Source: Hanleya hanleyi (lineage: Eukaryota; Mollusca; Polyplacophora; Lepidopleurida; Hanleyidae). From it: a stretch of DNA of 64,000 nucleotides. Below, in pieces: positions 11,312-19,633 of this stretch. The first letter of the stretch is position 1. Every line of letters begins with the position of its first letter. The notes under the pieces are model-generated. The model did not search any database, was not told where the DNA came from, and saw nothing but the letters and a program-made list of their open reading frames with translations. The stretch lies in contig JAVTVY010039159.1 in the NCBI GenBank assembly GCA_036873755.1, positions 110,218 through 174,217 on the forward strand, in the 5' to 3' direction. The translations under genes and the position numbers were made by a program.

Positions 11312-12946
11312 ATGTATATACCCATCTTGGACAAGATGGAAAACGTGAATGTCAAAATGCTACGCCGAGGTAGACGTACTGCTGTAAGACAACACGAGAA
11401 AACCTTACTAGAAGACAATATGAGTGCTAGTGATGTAGACGCTACTGAGGAAGATGATCTAAATGGTGCGAAATTATTGGAGATGGATACTCCGTTAGAG
11501 GGGCCACCCGCAGGTCACTCAGAAGGCATTACTTTTAAGCATGACGTGTATGTGTCTGATGTAAGAAAAGAAGTTGCTGAAGCAGTAACCGAAGCTATGC
11601 GTGGGGTAATGAAAGACTTTACTGGGGCGCTGAGTAGTGTTATGGGTGATGTCGTTCAACAAGTTAAAGGGTTAACTGAACACAAGGGCACTAGAAGAGA
11701 TCAAGCTTCTGATCCCCATCCTATCAGATCTACTCCGAGGGTTTCTGATCGTCATGACGATGATAGTTCTGATGATGAGACCGGTGATGAATCCAGCCGT
11801 TTAAGTGCAAGAAGTAGCACAAGGGCTCGCAGTGGACACCATTATGCCAAACTTCCTCCATTTACTGGGCAGGAAAGATGGGAAGTTTGGTATAATCGGT
11901 TTATTGATGTCGCCCGTCTTAGAAACTGGTCAACTAAGGAGAAATTAGATGAGTTACTCCCTAGATTGCAGGGTAAAGCTGGCGAATTTGTGTATGGTCA
12001 GTTGTCTAGAGATGTTAGAGCTGATTTCAGTCAGTTAGTAGACGAACTTGATCATAGATTCCGTAAAGTGGAAACTTCAAAGGCTTACGGTGCTAAATTT
12101 AGTAATCGTAACCAGAAGTCGGGTGAATCTGTCGAGGATTATGCCTCCGAGTTAAAACGGCTATATGATAAAGCGCATTCGAATCGTGATCGAGAAACAC
12201 GACGTGAGGATTTACTGAGACGGTTTCTTGATGGTCTTATCGATGAGAAGGCACGATTCCAGGTGGAATACATTAAAGAACCGGAAACGATTGATGACGC
12301 CGTTGTTGAAGTGGTACGTTTTATGGAGGCTAAACATAGATGTTCTCAAGAGAGCGGTGGAAGTAATCCAAGAAGCCGTAAAACTGCCCGCAAGGTAAAA
12401 TGCGGAGATGACGATTGCATGGATATACCTGATGACAGTGCACGGTCCAGTATACAGACTAGATCTAAGGGTGATAGATCTAAGGACGTCATGACTAAAT
12501 CAAAATCTGATGATTCCCTGAAGGAAAACATGACGAAACCTGCTGATGTGAACAAATGCGTGACCGAGATACAAAAGTTCAGGCAAGAGATGAGTCAGCT
12601 GATGGGATCTCTGGATCAACGTATGGGGAAATTGGAGAATTCCAGTGGTAGTGGACCACCAAGACGGAATTTTCCACGTCAAACCATGTCAAAACCCTTG
12701 AATGTGTCTGGTCAAGGTACAGGCATGACTCGTAATCATGCAGCTTTCACTGGATGTTACCGATGTGGGGGTGACCATTTTATTCGCGACTGTATGTACC
12801 AGTTGTCTGGTCAATTACAGGTTTCCGCGAAACCGTTCGTACCTAGAGCTCAGATGAATCGAAGATATGAGCCAGTTTCTGTAGTGCCTGGGCATACCAC
12901 TGGTGAGAAGTCTGTTTCACCAAACTGCCAGGGGCCGGTCCATTAG
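11312..12946 (+). CDS. gag: Gag polyprotein of the Ty3/gypsy element
   Basis: The 544-residue product would form the element's virus-like particle and bind its RNA. Residues ~1-175 are acidic and probably disordered. Residues ~177-325 (from HYAKLPPFTGQERWEVW to the LLRRFLDGL segment) match the retrotransposon capsid (Retrotrans_gag) pattern. One zinc knuckle, CYRCGGDHFIRDC, lies at residues 482-494; it is CX2CX3HX4C, one residue shorter than the retroviral CX2CX4HX4C. I chose the ATG at 11312; an in-frame ATG at 11336 is an alternative. The stop at 12944-12946 lies inside a 40-base overlap with the pol frame, which is -1 relative to gag. No premature stops are present. Confidence 0.93.
   Translation: MYIPILDKMENVNVKMLRRGRRTAVRQHEKTLLEDNMSASDVDATEEDDLNGAKLLEMDTPLEGPPAGHSEGITFKHDVYVSDVRKEVAEAVTEAMRGVMKDFTGALSSVMGDVVQQVKGLTEHKGTRRDQASDPHPIRSTPRVSDRHDDDSSDDETGDESSRLSARSSTRARSGHHYAKLPPFTGQERWEVWYNRFIDVARLRNWSTKEKLDELLPRLQGKAGEFVYGQLSRDVRADFSQLVDELDHRFRKVETSKAYGAKFSNRNQKSGESVEDYASELKRLYDKAHSNRDRETRREDLLRRFLDGLIDEKARFQVEYIKEPETIDDAVVEVVRFMEAKHRCSQESGGSNPRSRKTARKVKCGDDDCMDIPDDSARSSIQTRSKGDRSKDVMTKSKSDDSLKENMTKPADVNKCVTEIQKFRQEMSQLMGSLDQRMGKLENSSGSGPPRRNFPRQTMSKPLNVSGQGTGMTRNHAAFTGCYRCGGDHFIRDCMYQLSGQLQVSAKPFVPRAQMNRRYEPVSVVPGHTTGEKSVSPNCQGPVH
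12907..12946 (+). promoter_or_regulatory. gag-pol overlap, presumed -1 frameshift region
   Basis: The pol frame is open from 12907 (after TGA at 12904) and gag ends at 12946. No perfect X XXY YYZ heptamer is visible in the gag frame. The nearest is A CCA AAC at 12919-12925, with a mismatch at its first position. Initiation at the pol ATG (12994) is the alternative. The mechanism is unresolved. Confidence 0.45.
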
Positions 12947-15900
12947 GCCGGGAGTCGGTCCCGCGAGATGAAGGCCTATCTGATGTGACATCTATGAAAA
13001 TGACGAATCCGTATGATCAAATCACTGGTCATGAGATATTGAGACGACAAAGGCCGAAGTCTGAAGGTGTTTATGTTAAGGGCACATTACAGGGTGTAAA
13101 TGTGACATATACAGTAGACACTGGAGCGACGAAGACTATAGTTTCTGATGGTGTTTTCTCGAAAATACCACAGGACAGACGTCCCAAACTAAATGATGCT
13201 GGGTCTAAAACGTTTGTTTGCGCAAACGGTAGAAGTCTTGATCATAAGGGTATGGGCATTTTCGAGATGTCATTAGGGTCACTTCGATTAGACGAAGAAC
13301 TCGCTGTTGCCGATATCAAAGATGACGTGCTACTGGGGACCGATATTCTGCAGAAGAGGTCGGGTGGTGCGGCCGATCTCTTACTGAGTGAGGGATACAT
13401 GATCTTGGATAATGTCAAAATTCCATTAGAGCAGATTCCTCCACCTAGGGTGAGGAAAGTGCGTGCTGCAGATCATTACATCATTCCGGGAATGAGTGAA
13501 GCTGTCATAGATGTCCTTATTGACAGAAGTGAGAATGATAATGATGGAGATATGGTTATAGAACCATTTCCCCATTTTGCTGAGAAGACCAATCTTGTTT
13601 TGTGCTCCAGTGTTGTTGACGTTGCTAATAATGTCACTGTGAAAGTGCGTTTGTTGAATCCTTTCTCTGAGGCAAAGTCGATAAATCAGGATACCTGTGT
13701 GGGGTATGCTGAGAGTGTATCGAATTCCGATATTCAAGTGCTAGTTGATATCGAAGATGAGATGGCCGGAGATGATTATAACTGTATTCGAAGACTTTCG
13801 ATGTCCCGTGACTATGTTGCAAAGCCTGAGGTAACCAGACAGATGACTAAGGGTGTGAATACCAGCGATAATGAGAGAGCGGACTCATTCTGTATTCCGC
13901 CCCATCTTACTGAGCTTTACAATGAGACGGTGAAGGGCCTGAAGTCAGACGAATCTGAGGTTATGGGAAAGATCTTGACGGAGTTTCAAGATGTGTTTTC
14001 TAAAGATGATACTGATTTGGGACTAACACATCTCACTGAGCATGTTATTGACACTGGAGATGCTAAACCGATTAAGCAGCCACCCAGACGACTGCCTCTA
14101 GCATTTGCGGGTGAAGATCGGAAAGCACTTGAGAAGTTAGTGAAGCAAGGAAGTGTGAGACCTTCAACTTCTCCATGGGCTTCTCCGATAGTGCTAGTGA
14201 AGAAGAAATGTGGGTCAGTCAGACCATGCGTTGATTATCGCCTGGTGAATTCGGTAACTCGTAAAGATGCGTTCCCCTTACCCCGTACTCAGGACTGTTT
14301 AGATGCTTTAGAAGGCTCAAGATGGTTTTCCACTCTCGACCTCACTTCGGCATATAATCAGGTGCCAATACGGAAAGAAGACATTCCTAAGACCGCGTTC
14401 TGCACAAAATTTGGTCTGTTCGAGTACACGACCATGCCATTCGGGCTCTCAAATTCACCAGCTTGCTTCCAACGTGTCATGGAATTAGCTCTTAGTGGTT
14501 TACAGTGGGTCAAATGTCTTATTTACCTTGATGATGTGGTGGTGTATGGTCGATCTTTCCATGAGCACACAGAAAGATTGAAAGAAGTTCTTCAGAGAAT
14601 ACGAGAGGCTAGGTTGAAGCTAAAACCTGTGAAGTGCCACCTCTTGAAGAAAGAAGTAACGTTTCTGGGTCACGTCATTTCAGAACACGGCATATTACCA
14701 AACCCCGATAATGTGTCGAAAATTCTGAATTGGCCTGTTCCTAAGAACGTGACAGAAGTACGAGCTATATTAGGGATGGGAAATTACTATAGACGTTTTG
14801 TGCGTAATTTCTCCCTTATGGTTCAACCTCTTACTGAGTTAACAAAGAAGAACCAGCCATTTAGATGGACGGAAGACTGTCAGAAGGCATTCGACGGAAT
14901 CAAAGAAGCCTTGACGAGTCCGGATATTATGGCATATCCACGAGATGATTGTAAATTCATACTGGATACTGATGCCTGTGATGTGTCCATAGGGGCAGTT
15001 CTATCTCAGGTACAAGACGGAGAAGAACGTGTCATAGCCTATGCGAGTCGTTCACTGAATAAGGCTGAGAAGAACTATTGTGTTACTGACAGAGAGTTGC
15101 TTGCGGTAAAGTACTTCACGGAGTATTTTAAGCACTATCTGTTGGGTCAGAGATTTTTGGTGAGAACAGACCATCAAGCATTGCGATGGTTGTTCAGTTT
15201 AAAGGAGCCAAAAAATCGGATTGCTCGATGGATAGAGATCCTTTCAGCATTCGATTTTGAGATTGAGTACCGTCCTGGTAAACGTCATGGGAATGCTGAC
15301 GCGATGTCCCGATGCCCGAACCCAAGAGACTGTGAGTGCCTAGATTCGGAGCAGGACATATCTCTGAAGTGTGGTCCATGTACGCGGTGCCAGAAGAGAG
15401 CCGTAGAGATGCAATCTTCATTAGTGAAAAAGACTAAGGCAGAAACTGTAGACGAAGTGAGGAGTGTTGCCACTGATGTTACAGTTCGTGTGTGGCCTTC
15501 AGTCTTTGTGAAGATGTGCAAACGTGTGTTTGAGTACGTTATGAAGATGGTGATTTTATTCCTGAGTGTCATCACTTTAGAAGACCTTAGTGAGAACGAT
15601 GATTTGGGAAATCGAGGAATCTTTCCTAAACATGACGTTTCTAAGGTAAACAAAGTAGATGCGGAATACAAGACAAAATCCTTTTTCAGACGACTCCTGG
15701 GGTTAGTGTGGACACTCTGGCTTACGTGTCGCGATGAAGTCAGTAGATACTTCAGCCTAAGCAGAGGGTGTAACATTCGAGATGTGTGTGGTAGAGTGGC
15801 CGAGACTCCATGGATACAAGGGTATGCCATGTCCACGTTACGCAAGAAGCAACTAGATGACCCAAATATAGGGCCTGTTTTGAGATGGTTCGAAACAGGA

Positions 15901-17235
15901 AGACGACCCTATGGATCTGAAGTTTGTGCGTCGAGTGCAGCCACTAGGCATTACTGGAATTGCTGGGACAATTTAGACGTCAAAGATGGGGTCTTATTCC
16001 GGAGATTTGTCCGTAAAAATTTGAGTGGGTCACATTGGCAATTTCTAGTACCTTTGAGTTTGAGAGACCATGTATTGTGGCAGATGCATAACAGCATTCT
16101 TGCTGGGCATTTAGGTCGAAAGAAGACCAGAGAGAAAGCGCTGCAGAGGTTCTATTGGTGGGGTATCCGTGAAGATGTAAATAACTGGGTGAGCCGATGT
16201 GATTCGTGTGCAGCGAACAAGATGCCTACCCATACCCCTAGAGCTCCTCTTGGGGACATGCGAGTCGGAGCACCGCTTGACAGACTTTCGACGGATGTTC
16301 TCGGACCCTTCCCTAAGACGCCTCGTGGGAATAGGTTTATACTCGTGGTGACTGATTACTTCACGAATTGGGTCGAGATATTCCCCATACCAGATCAGAC
16401 TGCTGTTACGTGCGCACAGAAGATTTTGGATGAAGTTATCAGCCGATTTGGATGTCCACTAGATTTACATAGTGACCAGGGTTCTAATTATCGAAGTGTA
16501 TTGTTTGTCGAGCTTTGCCGTTTACTCGAAATACGGAAAACTCGGACATCTGCCCGACATCCACAGTGTAATGGGAAAGTTGAGCGTTTCAACCGAACCT
16601 TGGTGAGGATGATTCGTGCTTACCTGAGAGGCCAACAACGAGAGTGGGACCTTCATTTGGGATGCCTCGCTGCTGCTTACAGAGCGACTCCACATGAAAG
16701 TACTGGGCTGACCCCCAACTTGTTGATGTTAGGCCGTGAGGTGAGACTTCCAGCAGAAGTGGTATTTGGCAGTGGTGATTCTGATAATGGTGAGATCACG
16801 TCATATGGCGAATACGTTGACCAGCTACGAGACAAAATGCAGCATGCGCATGACCTTGCTCGCAAGCATTTAAAGATCGCAGTGAAGCGACAGAAGAAAT
16901 CCTATGACGCTAAAGGGATGTTACACCAATATCAGCCTGGAGATTACGTGTGGTATCTCCACGAGATGCGAAAGAAGGGGCAGAGCGTTAAGCTCCAGAG
17001 TCCTTACGGAGGACCCTATATCGTGACGTTTCGAGTTAATGACCTCGATTACGTAATACAGTTTGATGCGAAGGGAACTAAGCGATTAGTTCACCATAAT
17101 AAACTGAAGCCATACCGGGGTGATTTGAGGTATAAGTGGGCCCAGAAGGCTGTAGAGAAAGCCAAAAAGGAAGGGTTACCAAAGCTGATTGATCCAGTTT
17201 GTGATAGCGATAGAGATGAATCAGACGAGTCCTAA
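12907..17235 (+). CDS. pol: Pol polyprotein: protease, reverse transcriptase, RNase H, integrase
   Basis: The start given is the first codon of the open frame; the first ATG is 12994 and a GTG lies at 12985. Aspartic protease: VDTGATKTIV with catalytic D at 13117. Reverse transcriptase: ASPIVLVKKK, LDLTSAYNQV, MPFGLSNSP and the YLDD box at 14524-14535. RNase H: acidic residues in LDTDACDVSIGA, TDRELLAV and RTDHQALRW. Integrase: His/Cys zinc-binding segment near 16085-16215, then D (STDVLGP, 16294), D (HSDQGSNY) and E (GKVERFNRT) with exactly 35 residues between the last two. The C-terminus has a GPY-type module (SPYGGPYIV...HHNKLKPY) and no chromodomain. A ~200-residue linker between RNase H and integrase contains a hydrophobic stretch. 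No frame breaks are seen, so the enzyme set may be active. Confidence 0.96.
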   Translation, partial: EVCFTKLPGAGPLGRESVPRDEGLSDVTSMKMTNPYDQITGHEILRRQRPKSEGVYVKGTLQGVNVTYTVDTGATKTIVSDGVFSKIPQDRRPKLNDAGSKTFVCANGRSLDHKGMGIFEMSLGSLRLDEELAVADIKDDVLLGTDILQKRSGGAADLLLSEGYMILDNVKIPLEQIPPPRVRKVRAADHYIIPGMSEAVIDVLIDRSENDNDGDMVIEPFPHFAEKTNLVLCSSVVDVANNVTVKVRLLNPFSEAKSINQDTCVGYAESVSNSDIQVLVDIEDEMAGDDYNCIRRLSMSRDYVAKPEVTRQMTKGVNTSDNERADSFCIPPHLTELYNETVKGLKSDESEVMGKILTEFQDVFSKDDTDLGLTHLTEHVIDTGDAKPIKQPPRRLPLAFAGEDRKALEKLVKQGSVRPSTSPWASPIVLVKKKCGSVRPCVDYRLVNSVTRKDAFPLPRTQDCLDALEGSRWFSTLDLTSAYNQVPIRKEDIPKTAFCTKFGLFEYTTMPFGLSNSPACFQRVMELALSGLQWVKCLIYLDDVVVYGRSFHEHTERLKEVLQRIREARLKLKPVKCHLLKKEVTFLGHVISEHGILPNPDNVSKILNWPVPKNVTEVRAILGMGNYYRRFVRNFSLMVQPLTELTKKNQPFRWTEDCQKAFDGIKEALTSPDIMAYPRDDCKFILDTDACDVSIGAVLSQVQDGEERVIAYASRSLNKAEKNYCVTDRELLAVKYFTEYFKHYLLGQRFLVRTDHQALRWLFSLKEPKNRIARWIEILSAFDFEIEYRPGKRHGNADAMSRCPNPRDCECLDSEQDISLKCGPCTRCQKRAVEMQSSLVKKTKAETVDEVRSVATDVTVRVWPSVFVKMCKRVFEYVMKMVILFLSVITLEDLSENDDLGNRGIFPKHDVSKVNKVDAEYKTKSFFRRLLGLVWTLWLTCRDEVSRYFSLSRGCNIRDVCGRVAETPWIQGYAMSTLRKKQLDDPNIGPVLRWFETGRRPYGSEVCASSAATRHYWNCWDNLDVKDGVLFRRFVRKNLSGSHWQFLVPLSLRDHVLWQMHNSILAGHLGRKKTREKALQRFYWWGIREDVNNWVSRCDSCAANKMPTHTPRAPLGDMRVGAPLDRLSTDVLGPFPKTPRGNRFILVVTDYFTNWVEIFPIPDQTAVTCAQKILDEVISRFGCPLDLHSDQGSNYRSVLFVELCRLLEIRKTRTSARHPQCNGKVERFNRTLVRMIRAYLRGQQREWDLHLGCLAAAYRATPHESTGLTPNLLMLGREVRLPAEVVFGSGDSDNGEITSYGEYVDQLRDKMQHAHDLARKHLKIAVKRQKKSYDAKGMLHQYQPGDYVWYLHEMRKKGQSVKLQSPYGGPYIVTFRVNDLDYVIQFDAKGTKRLVHHNKLKPYRGDLRYKWAQKAVEKAKKEGLPKLIDPVCDSDRDESDES

Positions 17236-17369
17236 TTCATACTCCCTACCACACGTTACAGCCCTGTCCCTTTACTGTGTCACTCACTGTCATATCTCAA
17301 TCCTGAAGTCTGTTTATTATGCTGTCATTTGTGTCAACTGTTATGAGGGTCCCATTCTAAAGTCTGTGA

Positions 17370-17389
17370 ATTTTTCACATGTATTACAG
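17370..17389 (+). promoter_or_regulatory. Possible 3' splice acceptor before ORF3
   Basis: ATTTTTCACATGTATTACAG ends ten bases before the ORF3 ATG. A pyrimidine-leaning tract, an AG and an upstream TTCTAA that could serve as branch site resemble an animal acceptor. A spliced subgenomic mRNA would explain how an ORF after pol is translated. This is inference; no donor was fixed. Confidence 0.35.
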
Positions 17390-17398
17390 AATTCCGAG

Positions 17399-19027
17399 AT
17401 GTCAGAAAAGGCGACGAAGGCCCGGGCTAAGAGAGGTCCTGTGTACCAGTGTAAGACATGTGACTACAGAGGGGACAGGGCTATGATGACTCGCCACCAG
17501 GTACTAGAACACCTCACAACTGAGAAGGTTCCATTTGGATGCAGACTCTGTGGGAAGCGATCGAATAAACCTGATGAAATGAAGAAACACATTACTGAGA
17601 AGCACCCAACCGCAGATGTCAGCTCTTCCATTTGGGGCAGTCTTGAAGTCTATTCAATAAAGAAGGCCGACGCCACTGTTGTTTCCTCTGATGAAGCCCT
17701 CAAATTCTATGATAAGAGAAGCAGACGAGAGCATTCTGCTGAGAGAAGTGTCTCCTCCGGAAACTCCACACCACGTGTTCCCCAGAGAATTGCGTCTGCC
17801 AGTTCAACTCCACATGTTCCCCTTGCAATAGCGGCCTTACCCCATAATGAGACACTGAAGGCAGTGATGGCGTTAATGGAGGGGAATCCTGATCTCTTTG
17901 AACAAGTCAAGAGTGCCATGGTTGAGGAGCCATCTCCCTGTGTCATAATCAGCGAAGAAGAACCCCATGGTTCAGAAAATCAACCTAAATCGCCAGAGCA
18001 CACCTCTGATGTTTTTGTCGTTGATGATGTTGCCCTACCTGTATGTCGAGATGAAGAAGCAGATGAGGCATTGGTGGAATTACATGCTACCGCAGAGGAA
18101 ATAGAAGATCTCACTGTGCCGGTTTCTCCTCTGGTGACACCTGAGTCTATCAACCACCTTCCAAGTCACCATCCTTCCATTGGAATGGTCCCACCTGCCA
18201 GCTCAGAGGCATCAATACCAATTTCTGTGATCGGGCAGTTCATTGAGAGTACGGTTAGGAGTACCGTCGATTCTATCACCAGTGCAATCATCGTCGCTGC
18301 TCGAAAGCAACCACTTCCCCCGGAGCAGGACCTGAGGCCGTTGGCTAACCAACTGATGATAACTAATAGTCATCTGGGTGAGCTGACTGCCCAGATGTCT
18401 GCCATGAACACTCGCTATAGTGTCCTCAATGAGTGTTTGGAAGGACTCACCACAACATTGTCAGGGTTCAAGGCAGATGTGAGCCGTATGACCAGGGGTG
18501 CGTCCACCATTACAACGTCAGCGACAAAGCTGGAAGAAAGCCTCACTGCACAGGGGAATGTTATGCGTCCATTATTCCAAGGATGTTTTGATAGCCAGGC
18601 AACCCTTGTTGAGGCGATGAAGAATCAATCGCAAAACCTCCAAAACCTCATGTCAAGAGTGAATGGTTTTCTTGAGGGGCGACAACGAGATGGCCAGGTG
18701 ACTGGACTGATGAAGAAGGTTCTACACCTTGACGAGCCTACAGCTCCCAAGAAGCCCTCCAACCCAGAAGAGACAAACCTTCCAGAGAAGAATGTCACTA
18801 CGGAAACTGCAGACCAGCCTCGCACTTTCAAAATCCCGAAAAAAAGTTCGGATCATCTGAAGTCTGTGGTTACAAAGCGGCCCCTGCCACCACCAGCCAG
18901 TCCAGCCAGGCCTGATTTCCTCCAGAAGATGGCTGACATACGGAAGAGACAGAGGCATCATGGTAGACCAGGAGGTTCGGAACCTGTACCCTCAAAAAGG
19001 AGTCGACCTGACAACAGAGAACAGTAA
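17399..19027 (+). CDS. ORF3 of the Ty3/gypsy element: C2H2 zinc-finger, coiled-coil protein
   Basis: A 542-residue ORF lies between pol and the 3' LTR. The frame is open back to 17189, overlapping the pol end, but MSEKATKARAKRG at 17399 is the more plausible start because the upstream part is hydrophobic and precedes an acceptor-like site. Two C2H2 fingers are visible: C18-C21-H33-H38 and C48-C51-H64-H69. Residues ~90-210 are Ser/Pro/Glu-rich and probably disordered. A long segment around residues 260-440 is heptad-like (LANQLMITNSHLGELTAQM, LQNLMSRVNGFLEG). The C-terminus is basic (RKRQRHHGR, PSKRSRPD), like a nuclear localisation signal. There is no signal peptide, transmembrane anchor or furin site, so it is not an envelope. 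A nucleic-acid-binding role is inferred only from the fingers. I do not recognise the family. Confidence 0.85.
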   Translation: MSEKATKARAKRGPVYQCKTCDYRGDRAMMTRHQVLEHLTTEKVPFGCRLCGKRSNKPDEMKKHITEKHPTADVSSSIWGSLEVYSIKKADATVVSSDEALKFYDKRSRREHSAERSVSSGNSTPRVPQRIASASSTPHVPLAIAALPHNETLKAVMALMEGNPDLFEQVKSAMVEEPSPCVIISEEEPHGSENQPKSPEHTSDVFVVDDVALPVCRDEEADEALVELHATAEEIEDLTVPVSPLVTPESINHLPSHHPSIGMVPPASSEASIPISVIGQFIESTVRSTVDSITSAIIVAARKQPLPPEQDLRPLANQLMITNSHLGELTAQMSAMNTRYSVLNECLEGLTTTLSGFKADVSRMTRGASTITTSATKLEESLTAQGNVMRPLFQGCFDSQATLVEAMKNQSQNLQNLMSRVNGFLEGRQRDGQVTGLMKKVLHLDEPTAPKKPSNPEETNLPEKNVTTETADQPRTFKIPKKSSDHLKSVVTKRPLPPPASPARPDFLQKMADIRKRQRHHGRPGGSEPVPSKRSRPDNREQ

Positions 19028-19102
19028 AATAAATGTTATTTTTATATTCTATCTATCTTTGGTGATAAAGTAAACACACATCTAAACTTAATAGTTAGAT
19101 TC

Positions 19103-19163
19103 TATGGTTCTGAGTTAACCTAAAATGTTATTTGGCGAGAGTTATCTCCGCATCAGAACCATA
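19103..19163 (+). other. 3' non-coding hairpin 1 of the retrotransposon
   Basis: A perfect 11-bp inverted repeat, TATGGTTCTGA/TCAGAACCATA, encloses GTTAACCTAAAATGTTAT, TTGGCGAGA and CTCCGCA. Inside, GAGA GTTA TCTC can form a second small stem. It is homologous to 19408-19481. Confidence 0.8.
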
Positions 19164-19407
19164 TATGTTGATTAAAGTACAGTAGATGTTTTAGTCAAAT
19201 TATCACTAACAAGGTCGTATTTCTGTCTGACATGTCTGTGTGACCACCAGTGAATATAGTTGTACATAATTGAGATAGATGTTATGTTTCTATGTAAAAT
19301 GACTGCTAAGGTTAAACCATTATGGTGGAACATTATCCATACTCCTTGATAATGGTAATATTCTCTTGTATGCTGTGATACATCTACTCGAAATACTTAC
19401 CCGTAAT
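19164..19407 (+). other. Retrotransposon 3' non-coding spacer between the two hairpins
   Basis: AT-rich sequence without an ORF or recognisable motif. It separates the two structured copies by about 245 bases. Confidence 0.5.
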
Positions 19408-19481
19408 CCGTATATAATTCTGGGTTAACCTGAAATGTTATTTGGCGAGAACCTACTCCGCACAGAATTCTATATAAACGG
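19408..19481 (+). other. 3' non-coding hairpin 2 of the retrotransposon
   Basis: The inner sequence nearly repeats hairpin 1 (GTTAACCTGAAATGTTAT, TTGGCGAGA, CTCCGCA), but the stem is different: AATTCTG/CAGAATT, extended by TATATA pairing and a CCG/CGG clamp with bulges. Pairing is kept although the stem sequence has changed, which indicates selection on structure. Confidence 0.78.
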
Positions 19482-19620
19482 TATTATTTTGACAGTAAGT
19501 GAGTAATGTACATGTATATATATTTTTGCTGAAATGATAAGAGTAATGTAACTTTTTGCGGTTTCGAAGTTATAGATTTGTTGTTTTGCGGGTTATTGTC
19601 GCCGTGGAAGGCTGACAATT

Positions 19621-19633
19621 AAGCAGAGGGTAG
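19621..19633 (+). promoter_or_regulatory. Polypurine tract
   Basis: AAGCAGAGGGTAG lies directly before the 3' LTR TG at 19634 and is purine apart from one C and one T. Position and composition fit the plus-strand primer of an LTR retrotransposon. Confidence 0.65.

Noticed and set aside
15285..15845. 186-codon minus-strand ORF opposite pol
   Set aside because: Shadow of the pol reading frame; no domain.
17189..17398. N-terminal 70 codons of the ORF3 frame before MSEKATKARAK
   Set aside because: Overlaps the pol end, has a hydrophobic composition unlike the rest, and precedes an acceptor-like site; a start at 17,399 is more plausible.
17399..19027. ORF3 as envelope protein
   Set aside because: No signal peptide, transmembrane segment or cleavage site; two C2H2 fingers instead.
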